Source of the DNA: Polyangiaceae bacterium
Lineage (GTDB): Bacteria; Myxococcota_A; Polyangia; Polyangiales; Polyangiaceae
DNA length: 64,000 nucleotides
Direction: 5' to 3'
Assembly (NCBI GenBank): GCA_019637295.1
Contig: JAHBVX010000006.1
Coordinates: forward strand, 186,001-250,000
Positions 1-9,218 of the stretch are shown here, piece by piece. The notes under the pieces were generated by a model that was not told where the DNA came from, did not search any database, and saw nothing but the letters and a program-made list of their open reading frames with translations. The position numbers and the translations under genes are program-made. Positions within the stretch are counted from its first letter, which is position 1. The number at the start of each line of letters is the position of its first letter.

Positions 1-272
1 CGCAGCCGCCGCGGGATGGCCCAGGCACAGCCCGACCCACCGCCGCACCCAAGAGCGCGCCGCGGTCGAGCGCAGCGGGCGGCGCGCCCGAGGAGGCCCG
101 CACAAGCTGCGAGAACGCGTGCAAGGCGCTGAGCTCGATGCGCCGCAGCGCCGAGCGGATCTGCTCGCTCACCTCGAGCGAGGCCGAGCGTTGCACCCGA
201 GCGCGCGGACGCGTCGAAGCCGCAGAGAAGCGCCTCGCGCAGGCCGAGTGCAGCTGTAGCACCGAGGAGTGA
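1..272 (+). CDS. C-terminal part of an unrecognised cysteine-containing protein
   Basis: The frame is open from the window edge to TGA at 270-272, so only the last 90 or so codons are seen. The first part is a Pro/Ala/Gly/Ser-rich low-complexity stretch. The last 55 residues are helical, charged and contain six cysteines in spaced pairs (SCENAC early, CSCS close to the end). Similar cysteine-spaced helices occur in secreted myxobacterial lipoproteins, but I cannot name a family. The coding sense is supported by strong third-position G/C and by the terminator-like hairpin that begins inside the stop codon. Confidence 0.55.
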   Translation, partial: QPPRDGPGTARPTAAPKSAPRSSAAGGAPEEARTSCENACKALSSMRRSAERICSLTSSEAERCTRARGRVEAAEKRLAQAECSCSTEE

Positions 273-294
273 GCGCGCGCCTGGGCGCGCTCAC
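269..294. terminator. Bidirectional hairpin between convergent genes
   Basis: A perfect 10-bp inverted repeat (269-278 with 285-294, arms GTGAGCGCGC and GCGCGCTCAC) encloses a 6-base loop. The left arm contains the TGA stop of the upstream plus-strand gene, and the minus-strand gene ends ten bases further on at 304. There is no clear T-tract on either side, so this is a stem-only candidate. Confidence 0.6.
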
Positions 295-303
295 CCCCGA
301 GCC

Positions 304-2637
304 TCACGGAGCGACGCCAGTGGCGTGCGTCCGCTTGCCGTAGAAGCGCATGTAGCTCGAGTAGGCGTCCTTGTTGCCCGCGGTCTGGCTGGTTGGCACC
401 TTGTTGTTGGCGCCGAGGGTCAACGTCTGCACGCTGCTCCCTGCCGGCACGTCCGGCTGCGTCTTGTTGATGGCCGTGATGCACAGGATGCTCGCGCGAC
501 ACCCGCCGACCAGCGCGTCCAGCAGCGAGTTGCAGCCGGGACCCACGGGCTGGTTCGCGCCGCAGTAGGTGTACGCCTCGCTGTTGCTGCACTGGGCCCG
601 GCACGGGGTGCTGCCCGACGTGAGCGACTCCGGGATCGGGATCTGGGACAGCGACTCGACCGTGATGTTGCCGCACAGCCCTTGACCGGTGCCGTCGCCC
701 TTGATGTCCGGGAACACGACCAGGCCAGCCGCCAGCTGGTTCGGCGGCGGCGCCGGCGTGTTCGGTGTGCCCACGGTCGTGGCCGTGATGCGCGCGCTGC
801 GCATCTCCAGTACCGCTGGCGAGCCGGCGAGCAGCAGGGTCAAGAGCACGTTGGCGGGACCTGCCGTCACGGTCTTGGCGGTTAGCGAAGCGCTCAGCTT
901 GCCAGTGGGTAGGCGGTTGGCGTCGATGGTCGACGGCGCGATCAAGAACCACCAGTCGATGGGGTTACCCGCCGGGTAGGTGCCCTTGGCGGGGTCGAGG
1001 ACGCCGGTCATGATGCCCAGCTCGAGGCTCGGATCCGCGGTACCGGTCAGGTCGTCCAAGCCCAGGGCCTGCACGATCACGTTCGTCGTACCCTCGTTGA
1101 TGCCGTCCTGCAGGCTCGGGTTGATCTGGTTGCGCGCCGTGCTGGTCAGCGCCGTGTTCCCCAGTCGATTGGTGGTGGGCGTGCAGAAGGCGGGCGCCGT
1201 CCCGCCCATGATCTCCACCTTGCTGAGGCGGTGCATGACCTCGTACTTGCACTGCGAGTCGCAGCCATCGAGGTTCGTGGTGTTGCCGTCGTCGCACTGC
1301 TCGGTGCCTTCGATGGTCCCATTGCCACATGCCGCGGCGGCGATGGTCTGGCACTGCGCGCTGCAGGTCGCCGTGTTCGGCGGCTCGCATTGCTCACCGC
1401 CGCCAGTGTCCAGGTAGCCGTCTCCGCACAGGCTGAGCTTGCACTGGCCCGTGTCGCAGATGCTGCGGGGCGACGCCTGGCAAACCGTACCTTGAGCAGG
1501 CGGCGTGCCTGCCTGACACGTCTTTCCACCGGTCACGTCGATGCAGGTCTCGCTGCCGTTGCAGAGGTTGTTGTCGCTGCAGTTGGCGTTGGTGTTGCAC
1601 TGGAACTGACATGACGCGGTGCAGCCGCTGCCGGCGACGCCGTTCTGCGCGCCTTTGTCGCACTGCTCGCCGCTCTGGACCGTGCCGTTGCCGCAGTTGG
1701 CTGGGACGCAGGCGCCATTCTGGCAGGTGCCCGTGACGGAGCCCACGGTGCAGGCGTTGCCGTTCTGGCTGGTGTTGGCCGGGTAGGCGCACTTGTTCTG
1801 CGTGCAGTTGTTCTGGGTGCACGGGTTGTTGTCGTTGCACTGCGAGGCCGCGGTGCAGCTGAACTTGCACAGTGTGGTGCAGCCATCCGCGTCGTCCGTG
1901 TTGCCGTCGTCGCAGTCCTCCCCGGGCTCGGTCGTGGAGTTGCCGCACACGGCCGTCGTGCATACGCCCGCCTTGCAGTAGCCCGCGCCGCCATTGCAGG
2001 GGTCGTTCTCGCTCTTGGCCGTGCCACCGGTGCAGGTGTGCGCGGTGTCGTCGCACACGTTCGTCCCGGCGCACTCGTCGCCGGTCGAGCTGCAGTCGCG
2101 CGTCGCGTCGGTGCTCAAGCAGGTGAACTTGCACTGCGTCGTGCAGCCGTTGGTCTCGTCGACGTCACCGTCGTCGCACTCCTCACCCGTCTGCAGCTGG
2201 CCGTCGCCACAGCTAGCCGACACGCAGTTGCCGCCGACGCACACGTTGCCACCGCCGCAGTCGGCGTTCTCGGCCAGCGGGGTACCCGGCGCGCAGGCGT
2301 TGTCCGTGCCGCAGGTCTCGACGCCGTTGCACGGGTTGTCGTCGTCGCACTTGTCCCGCGCGGGGTTGCCGGCGACGCAGCTGAAGTAGCAGTCGTTCTC
2401 GCAGCCGTCTCCGCTGTCGAGGTTGCCGTCGTCGCACTCCTCACCCAGCTCCACCTCCGAGTTGCCGCACTCGGGGCCGGCGCCACCCTGGCCCGCCGCG
2501 CCGCTCGCGCCGCCCAGGCCCGCGTCCTTGCCGCTCCCGAAGTCGGTGTCGTCCGAGCCGCCACACGCGCCCAGCATCACCAGCGCGGTCGCCGAAGAGA
2601 CCATCAGCCCGAGACCCACCGTGCGTAGCTTTGCCAT
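304..2637 (-). CDS. Large DUF4215 (Myxococcus cysteine-rich repeat) lipoprotein
   Basis: A secreted, lipid-anchored protein of 777 residues. I chose ATG at 2635-2637 because GGAGG lies 8 bases upstream and it gives a short signal peptide ending in the lipobox LGAC. After an Ala/Gly linker come six cysteine-rich repeats of the DUF4215 / TIGR02232 type, each starting CGxG or CGNS and carrying a GEECDDGN-like core and a closing CxxxC. Spacers contain further CxDDNxC motifs. The last 300 residues form a less cysteine-rich domain I do not recognise. The role is probably cell-surface; the family has no known enzymatic activity. It ends convergently with the preceding gene. Confidence 0.85.
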   Translation of the reverse strand: MAKLRTVGLGLMVSSATALVMLGACGGSDDTDFGSGKDAGLGGASGAAGQGGAGPECGNSEVELGEECDDGNLDSGDGCENDCYFSCVAGNPARDKCDDDNPCNGVETCGTDNACAPGTPLAENADCGGGNVCVGGNCVSASCGDGQLQTGEECDDGDVDETNGCTTQCKFTCLSTDATRDCSSTGDECAGTNVCDDTAHTCTGGTAKSENDPCNGGAGYCKAGVCTTAVCGNSTTEPGEDCDDGNTDDADGCTTLCKFSCTAASQCNDNNPCTQNNCTQNKCAYPANTSQNGNACTVGSVTGTCQNGACVPANCGNGTVQSGEQCDKGAQNGVAGSGCTASCQFQCNTNANCSDNNLCNGSETCIDVTGGKTCQAGTPPAQGTVCQASPRSICDTGQCKLSLCGDGYLDTGGGEQCEPPNTATCSAQCQTIAAAACGNGTIEGTEQCDDGNTTNLDGCDSQCKYEVMHRLSKVEIMGGTAPAFCTPTTNRLGNTALTSTARNQINPSLQDGINEGTTNVIVQALGLDDLTGTADPSLELGIMTGVLDPAKGTYPAGNPIDWWFLIAPSTIDANRLPTGKLSASLTAKTVTAGPANVLLTLLLAGSPAVLEMRSARITATTVGTPNTPAPPPNQLAAGLVVFPDIKGDGTGQGLCGNITVESLSQIPIPESLTSGSTPCRAQCSNSEAYTYCGANQPVGPGCNSLLDALVGGCRASILCITAINKTQPDVPAGSSVQTLTLGANNKVPTSQTAGNKDAYSSYMRFYGKRTHATGVAP

Positions 2638-2744
2638 GTCCGTCGCCTCCAACCTGTAGTTTACCATCGGCCTGGGTCGTCTGGCCGACCGGCCAACGCA
2701 CTTTCGTAGGCGAATGTAGGTTGCGCAGCGCGTGATGGTGCGCG

Positions 2745-3329
2745 TCACGCCGCGCGGGACAGTCGGATCTTGTCGGTCTGACCGGCGCGATAGAAGCGCC
2801 TCAGGCGCCGGACACGCGCTTCGCGGGATGGGAGCTCGTGCAATCGGGTGACGAACTGCGCGGCCAGGTCGTTGGCCAGCCGATAGCGCTGGCCGGCCTC
2901 CGTTCCCGCGGGATGCAGGAACCGAACGCGCTCGAAGAGCTGCTCACGCACGTCGCGCGGGTTGCCCGACGGCGCCGCGTCACTGCCGATCCACAGCACG
3001 AACTTGTCCACTTCGGCCTGCAGCTCGAGCTCGAGCTGGGTCGCAGGCAGGCCGGTCCGGGCGCGCTCTGCCACGTACACGAAGTGGCTGACGCCTTCGG
3101 CGAGCTGAAGCCACAGATCGCAGGGTGCCTCTCCGGGCTGACGTGGCTCGCCCGGCGGAAGCACCAGCGCGATCTCGAGTCCATCCTCCGTCTGCCGCAG
3201 CAGCAGGGACTCGCGCTCCGTGGCCCCCGCCAAGCGCACGAACTCAGTGACGTCTGCGGTGGGATCGAGCCCGTACAAGCGCTCGAGTCGATGCTGCAAA
3301 CCTCTCAACGTGCGGATGCGGTCGCTCAA
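2745..3329 (-). CDS. Unrecognised 194-residue protein, second gene of a two-gene operon
   Basis: Predicted cytosolic, charged and mostly helical, with no signal peptide, membrane segment or cysteine pattern. The frame opens at a TTG that overlaps the TGA of the upstream gene (shared bases 3326-3329), which suggests translational coupling. An internal start further in is possible, as no strong ribosome-binding site is visible. The C-terminus is rich in Arg. I do not recognise the family. The pair is transcribed away from groES-groEL, with a 490-base region between them. Confidence 0.6.
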   Translation of the reverse strand: MSDRIRTLRGLQHRLERLYGLDPTADVTEFVRLAGATERESLLLRQTEDGLEIALVLPPGEPRQPGEAPCDLWLQLAEGVSHFVYVAERARTGLPATQLELELQAEVDKFVLWIGSDAAPSGNPRDVREQLFERVRFLHPAGTEAGQRYRLANDLAAQFVTRLHELPSREARVRRLRRFYRAGQTDKIRLSRAA

Positions 3330-3949
3330 TGCACCGTCCCGGAGCCCCGCACCGGCACCAGTCCGCGCGAGGTCAGCGCGTCAGCCAGGGACGCCGAGCC
3401 CGTCTCGAGCCAGCGCTCGTACACCCTGAGCATCGCGCGATCGCTGCGCGCAGCGCGCGCCGCGAGCGCGTCGGCGACCTCCGCGAGGAGATCGGCGAAC
3501 GCGCGGAACTTCTGCGCGAGCTCGGCGAAGACGTCCGGGCCCGAGGACTCGGCCCCGCTGGTGCGCAGCATGGCTGCCGCGCTCTCGTAAGCGCGGGCGC
3601 CAACGCTGCTCACGTAGTGGCGCTCGACGCCGCGGGTGTGCAGGTGCTCCGCGAAGAAGCCGCTGACGTAGAGGACTCCGTCGCCCAGGCTGCGCAGGCG
3701 CTCGAAGCGCTCGTGGCCGGAGGCGCGCATGGCCTCGTCGAGCAGCAGCGTGAGCGGTCGGGAGAGGGTCTCCTCGGACAGCTGGTCGGGCCGGGCGTAG
3801 TCCACCAGCAGCCCCACGACGTAGGTCTCGGCCGCGTCGGTGGTGTCGAGCCCGCGGGCACGGATGGCGTCGCCCACGACGTTGCCGAAGAAATCCGAGA
3901 TGTTGCCAGCGAGCTCGATGGCTGGGGGCCCGTCGTTCAGTTCACGCAT
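3326..3949 (-). CDS. Unrecognised helical protein, first gene of the operon
   Basis: The product is 207 residues, starting at ATG 3947-3949 where GGAGG lies six bases upstream; a longer frame upstream lacks such a site. It is helical and soluble, with long Ala/Leu/Arg-rich segments in the C-terminal half that could form a coiled coil. No motif was recognised. It overlaps the next gene by four bases. Its start faces groES, and the promoter must lie within 3950-4250, where I see no convincing minus-strand -35/-10 pair. Confidence 0.65.
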   Translation of the reverse strand: MRELNDGPPAIELAGNISDFFGNVVGDAIRARGLDTTDAAETYVVGLLVDYARPDQLSEETLSRPLTLLLDEAMRASGHERFERLRSLGDGVLYVSGFFAEHLHTRGVERHYVSSVGARAYESAAAMLRTSGAESSGPDVFAELAQKFRAFADLLAEVADALAARAARSDRAMLRVYERWLETGSASLADALTSRGLVPVRGSGTVH

Positions 3950-4252
3950 TCCAATCCTCCTGCAACGCACACGAGTGGCGGGATCCGGTTCCACGAGTGA
4001 GGCGTGCCGACGGTCCAGGTCTCGGTTCCCCCAACCGGGTGCTGCTGGACTCTGTAGAAGACGGCTTCGCTGGGACTCGCAGAACGACTCAACTCCAACG
4101 AATATGACGGATCGATGGGTGACTTCGCAAAGTTACGGCGAGGGCTTCGAGCACTTTCTTAGCCACCCCCCCGCCGCGCTGCCAAATCGGCGCCACGTTC
4201 CCTACCTAGACCTACCCAGGGTGCCGGAATCACATCGTGAACCCGAATGCCC
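3950..4252. other. Intergenic region upstream of groES-groEL, no gene seen
   Basis: About 300 bases between the start of the divergent unknown operon and the groESL promoter. I found no convincing coding frame, RNA gene or repeat on either strand. It is slightly richer in A/T than its neighbours around 4080-4130. Confidence 0.5.
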
Positions 4253-4280
4253 TTGACGGGCGGGGGAGTCTGACTACATT
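4253..4280 (+). promoter_or_regulatory. Sigma70-like promoter of groES-groEL
   Basis: TTGACG at 4253-4258 and TACATT at 4275-4280, separated by 16 bases, resemble -35 and -10 boxes of a housekeeping-sigma promoter. The predicted start of transcription, near 4287, places the CIRCE operator at the very beginning of the transcript, the usual arrangement for HrcA-controlled chaperonin operons. Confidence 0.6.
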
Positions 4281-4292
4281 GGCGCCACCTTG

Positions 4293-4319
4293 TTAGCACT
4301 CTCATTCGGTGAGTGCCAA
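4293..4319 (+). promoter_or_regulatory. CIRCE operator (HrcA binding site)
   Basis: TTAGCACTC at 4293-4301, a 9-base spacer, then GAGTGCCAA at 4311-4319. The consensus is TTAGCACTC-N9-GAGTGCTAA, so there is one substitution in the right arm. Its place just downstream of the promoter and about 120 bases before groES fits HrcA repression that is relieved on heat shock. hrcA itself is not in this window. Confidence 0.95.
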
Positions 4320-4440
4320 CTCGTGAAAGATATGTCACTTCAGCAGGTTACGGCTGCGCAGCAGTCCCGACCCGCAAGAGTGGCGATAGACCCTGAGGTT
4401 CCAGAGGGGCCGCCGGGCGCAACACCCAGAGGAGATCGAC

Positions 4441-4731
4441 ATGAAGATCCGACCATTGCAGGACCGCGTGATCGTCAAGCGCGTCAAGGAAGAGGAGAAG
4501 ACCAAGGGCGGGATCATCATCCCCGACTCGGCCAAGGAGAAGCCGATCGAGGGAGAGGTCATCGCCGTGGGTAACGGCAAGGTTCAGGAGGACGGCAAGG
4601 TCCGCCCGCTGGACATCAAGGCCGGCGACCGCGTGCTGTTCGGCAAGTACGCCGGCACCGAGGTCAAGATCGAGGGCGAGGAACACCTGATTCTGCGCGA
4701 GGACGACATCCTCGGCGTCATCGAGAAGTGA
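4441..4731 (+). CDS. groS: GroES, 10-kDa co-chaperonin
   Basis: 96 residues, the full length for the family. GroES forms a heptameric cap on GroEL and closes the folding chamber in the cytosol. The conserved start [14 protein letters not shown], the mobile loop with [14 protein letters not shown], and the core segments [11 protein letters not shown] and [11 protein letters not shown] are all present. The ribosome-binding site AGAGGAG lies about six bases before ATG. groL follows after 15 bases, so both are made from one CIRCE-controlled transcript. Confidence 0.98.
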   Translation: MKIRPLQDRVIVKRVKEEEKTKGGIIIPDSAKEKPIEGEVIAVGNGKVQEDGKVRPLDIKAGDRVLFGKYAGTEVKIEGEEHLILREDDILGVIEK

Positions 4732-6375
<1,644 letters not shown>

Positions 6376-6404
6376 TTTCTCGCGAAATCACGAGTCTCGA
6401 CGAG

Positions 6405-6440
6405 ACGGCGGTTCCGAGAGGAGCCGCCGTTTCGCGTTTG
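6405..6440 (+). terminator. Rho-independent-type terminator of groES-groEL
   Basis: An 11-bp stem (6405-6415 with 6420-6430, one G-U pair) with a GAGA tetraloop starts 30 bases after the groL stop codon. It is followed by the interrupted T-rich stretch TTTCGCGTTTG. The position and the stable tetraloop make it a convincing intrinsic terminator. Confidence 0.8.
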
Positions 6441-6488
6441 TAGCGGCGAGCCGGCAGGATCCGCGCGCCCCCCGCGTATACTGCGGGC

Positions 6489-7325
6489 ATGCGAGCCGTG
6501 ATGCGAGCAGTGTTGGTGGGCAGCGTCGGAGTCCTGCTGGTGGGCGGCTGCGGTTCGGACGACGACAGCCCGGGGCTGATCTGGTTCCGCGAGTACGCCA
6601 AGGAGCTGTGCACCAACGCCGACGTGTGCTGCAAGGCGTCCGGGCAGGCGCACAGCATCTCGGCGTGCCGGCAGTTCTTCGGCTTCCTGGGCGGAATGTC
6701 CGCCGGTGATGCCAAGTACGACGCCGCGGCTGGCAAGGAGTGTTTGACGCTGCTGCGCGAGCAGCGCGGACAGTGTGGAGCAGCAGAGCCCGACGTCTGC
6801 GATCGCGTGCTGACCGGCACCAAGGGCAAGGGCGCGCCTTGCTCGACGAACTTCGACTGCGCCGCCCCACCCGACGGGCGCGCCTACTGTCTGTGGGGCA
6901 GCGGCGAAGCGCGATGCGAGCACGAGCTGCGGGGCCAGGTGGGTTCCCCCTGCACCTCGAGCGACGGAGGCGTGAGCTACGTCTGCAGCGCAGAGGACGG
7001 CCTGTACTGCTCTTACACGGACGACACCTGCCGCGAGCTGCTCGCCGTGGGCCAGCCGTGTACGAGCGCCGACCGCTGCGCGGGCGACGCGCATTGTCCG
7101 TTCGGCGCGACCGACGCCGTGTGCACCCCCCGGGCCGCCGTTGGCGCGCCGTGCGACGGCCCCGACGACGAGTGCGTGGAGGACGGATACTGCGACGGCG
7201 CCACGTGCCAGTCCAAGAAGAAGGCGGGGGAGGCGTGCGGTTCGTACCAGGAGTGCCTCGGCTACTGCGAGGCGGGCAAGTGCGAAGGTGGGGGCGGCGG
7301 GACCTTCTGCGTGACGGATGACTGA
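6489..7325 (+). CDS. Cysteine-rich lipoprotein (Dickkopf-type repeats)
   Basis: 278 residues with a short signal peptide ending in a GGC lipobox near residue 21, followed by an acidic GSDDD stretch. The mature part holds about 30 cysteines in repeated modules such as GxPCxxxxDC and GxxCxxxxxC, the pattern seen in Dickkopf N-terminal-like cysteine-rich regions of many myxobacterial surface proteins. No catalytic motif is visible. The stop codon lies close to the next lipoprotein gene, so the three plus-strand genes at 6489-8459 may form one operon. Confidence 0.75.
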   Translation: MRAVMRAVLVGSVGVLLVGGCGSDDDSPGLIWFREYAKELCTNADVCCKASGQAHSISACRQFFGFLGGMSAGDAKYDAAAGKECLTLLREQRGQCGAAEPDVCDRVLTGTKGKGAPCSTNFDCAAPPDGRAYCLWGSGEARCEHELRGQVGSPCTSSDGGVSYVCSAEDGLYCSYTDDTCRELLAVGQPCTSADRCAGDAHCPFGATDAVCTPRAAVGAPCDGPDDECVEDGYCDGATCQSKKKAGEACGSYQECLGYCEAGKCEGGGGGTFCVTDD

Positions 7326-7365
7326 GCGGCTCGACGCTCCCCGCCCCCTGAGGCAAGCTGCGCAG

Positions 7366-8103
7366 GTGAACGCGAGGTGGCTGCTGATAACGATGGTGTG
7401 GGCGCTGTCCTGCGCCGAGCCGCAAGACATCGAGCCTGGGACCGGCAACTCGGGGGAGCCGTGCTACCCCAACGCCACCTGCAACGCGCCGTTCGTCTGC
7501 GCGGCCGGCGTGTGCGTCGAGGGCGCGGACGCAGGGCTCGACGCGCCCGCCGGCGGCGCGGGTGGGAGCGGTGGCGGTGGCGGCACGAGCGGCGGCAGCG
7601 GCGCGTCCTCGGGCGGCTCGGGTGGGTCCAGCGCGACCGGCGGGACCGGGGGTGGGGTGGGCGGCAGCTCCGGCGGAGTGGGCGGCAGCTCCGGCGGAGC
7701 GGGCGGTGGCTCCGGCGGAGTGGGCGGCAGCTCGGGCGGGATGGGCGGCGCCGCGGGCGCGGGGGGCAGCGTGGGCGCGCCGCCAGCGCCGACGGGTGCG
7801 CAAGGGTGCACCACGTGCGACTGCTGCGACCCGTGGGTCATCAGCTGGAGCCCCGTCACCGAGGCCACCTACTACAACGTGCGCTGGAAGTGCTCCATCT
7901 TCCCCGAGAACGTGAAGAACGTCGGGCTGGTCACTCAAGTCGACCTGTGCAGCGCGACGGTGGGGATGTGCTCGACCGCGCAGTGCGCGAACAGCGTCGG
8001 GTTCGTGCAGGTTCAAGCCTGCAACGCCAGCGCGTGCTCGGCGCCGGTGGCGATTCCGGCGTCCGGCATGCCCCTCGCGTGCGGCGGAGGTTGCTGTTGT
8101 TGA
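7366..8103 (+). CDS. Lipoprotein with Gly/Ser linker and FN3-like domain
   Basis: 245 residues from GTG at 7366, which gives a compact signal peptide ending LSC; an ATG at 7318 overlapping the previous gene is the alternative. A CxxxxxC-type cysteine motif (residues 30-50) precedes a long Gly/Ser linker encoded by tandem 21-base repeats. The last 90 residues begin PPAPTG and contain VISWSPVTEATYYNVRW, which resembles a fibronectin type III strand pattern, here stabilised by extra cysteines. Its final TGA shares one base with the ATG of the next gene. Confidence 0.65.
   Translation: MNARWLLITMVWALSCAEPQDIEPGTGNSGEPCYPNATCNAPFVCAAGVCVEGADAGLDAPAGGAGGSGGGGGTSGGSGASSGGSGGSSATGGTGGGVGGSSGGVGGSSGGAGGGSGGVGGSSGGMGGAAGAGGSVGAPPAPTGAQGCTTCDCCDPWVISWSPVTEATYYNVRWKCSIFPENVKNVGLVTQVDLCSATVGMCSTAQCANSVGFVQVQACNASACSAPVAIPASGMPLACGGGCCC
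7657..7749 (+). repeat. In-frame 21-base tandem repeat
   Basis: Four units of 21 bases (starts 7657, 7678, 7699, 7720) and a partial fifth unit encode Val/Ala-Gly-Gly-Ser/Gly-Ser-Gly-Gly inside the linker of the lipoprotein at 7366-8103. Units 1 and 2 are identical at DNA level. Such an array may vary in copy number between strains. Confidence 0.85.
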
Positions 8104-8459
8104 TGTGGCCCCGCGGCTACGGCGGCTGCGCGCTAGCGCTCGTTCTGAGCGCGTGTGGTTCGCGACAGGCCCCGAGCGAGCCGCCGGTGACCGTCGTCGC
8201 CCCGGCGCCCGCCGACGGCGAGGGTCACCCGGAGGCCGAGGCTCCAGCTCGCGCGACCGCGCCGGTTCAGACCGAGACCGAGCGTGCCGAGTCGTCCGTC
8301 TCGGGCTCCATCGACGTGCAGGTGGACTCGGATGGCGGCACCGTGCGCATCTCGACGTCTCCCGACGCCGGAGCTCGCGTGTGGGGCACGTTCCAACGCA
8401 CCGACGGCGGCTTCACGTTTCAGGGCGGCTTCGCCGTGGGCGACGCGGGAACGCCGTGA
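8103..8459 (+). CDS. Small lipoprotein, translationally coupled
   Basis: 118 residues. ATG at 8103-8105 overlaps the stop of the preceding gene (TGATG), which argues for coupled translation. The signal peptide ends with the lipobox LSAC near residue 18, then comes a Pro/Ala/Glu-rich linker. The last 50 residues form a compact, Gly-rich region that looks like a small beta-domain. No family was recognised. It ends 6 bases before a convergent gene. Confidence 0.6.
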   Translation: MWPRGYGGCALALVLSACGSRQAPSEPPVTVVAPAPADGEGHPEAEAPARATAPVQTETERAESSVSGSIDVQVDSDGGTVRISTSPDAGARVWGTFQRTDGGFTFQGGFAVGDAGTP

Positions 8460-8465
8460 CCCGGC

Positions 8466-9074
8466 TCACGTCGGCTTCTTGAGCCCACCGGAGCCGGGCC
8501 CGAGATCCTTGCAGTTACCGCCCGGGCACGAGACGTTGCAGGTCGCGCCCGCCGCGCACTGGGTCTTGCAGCTGCCGCCCGTGCAGTGGATGGTGCAGGT
8601 GGAGCCGGGGACGCAGGTGGTCTGACAGTTCCCGCCGGGGCACGCGACGTTGCACGTGGAGCCCGACGCGCAGTGGCTGCGACAGTTACCGCCTTGACAG
8701 GTGAGCGCGCAGGTAGCGCCCTTGCTGCAGGTGAAGTCGCAGTTGCCACCGGCGCAGCCCTCGGCGCAGGAGGCGTTGTCGGCGCAGGACAGCTTGCAGT
8801 TGCCCTGGGGGCACCCGCCTCCGGTGCTCGTCCCGGTGGTGGGGTTCTGCGGGTCCGCGGCGCTGCCGCTGGTCGCGGTCGTGGACGCGGCCGGTGTATC
8901 GGCGGCCGTGACCGGGCTACCGGACGTGCCGGTCTGAGTACCGTCGGTCGCCTGCGCGGTGCCGGAAGCCTGTCCATCGGCCGCTCCAGTCGCCGAGCTA
9001 CGCCCAGCGGTGTGGACGACGCAGGCAGGGACGAGTGTGGCGGCGAGCAAGAGGGCGAGGCTGGAGTGCTTCAT
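8466..9074 (-). CDS. Lipoprotein with 19-residue cysteine repeats
   Basis: 202 residues from ATG at 9072-9074. The signal peptide ends VPAC. A Ser/Thr/Ala/Gly-rich linker (residues 20-85) is followed by about five copies of a 19-residue motif of the form C-x3-C-x-G-G-N-C-x3-C-x2-G-x2, four cysteines per unit. The regular spacing suggests a disulphide-stacked solenoid on the outside of the cell. I do not recognise a named family. The gene stands alone and faces away from the lipoprotein operon. Confidence 0.7.
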   Translation of the reverse strand: MKHSSLALLLAATLVPACVVHTAGRSSATGAADGQASGTAQATDGTQTGTSGSPVTAADTPAASTTATSGSAADPQNPTTGTSTGGGCPQGNCKLSCADNASCAEGCAGGNCDFTCSKGATCALTCQGGNCRSHCASGSTCNVACPGGNCQTTCVPGSTCTIHCTGGSCKTQCAAGATCNVSCPGGNCKDLGPGSGGLKKPT

Positions 9075-9218
9075 GGCGATTGGACGGTGGGTTCGGATTT
9101 CGATTCACGTCGGGTTGGACCGCGCGATGATAGCCTGAAGCGTACCGGGGTCCAGCCCCGCGCGAGCTCGCCGCGGGATGACGGTCCCGCGCTGCACCGG
9201 CAAGCGGCTCACCCGTGA

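Noticed and set aside
6388-8016. Long minus-strand frame across the lipoprotein operon
   Set aside because: It spans gene boundaries and a terminator, is Arg/Pro-rich low complexity, and opposes clear plus-strand signal peptides.
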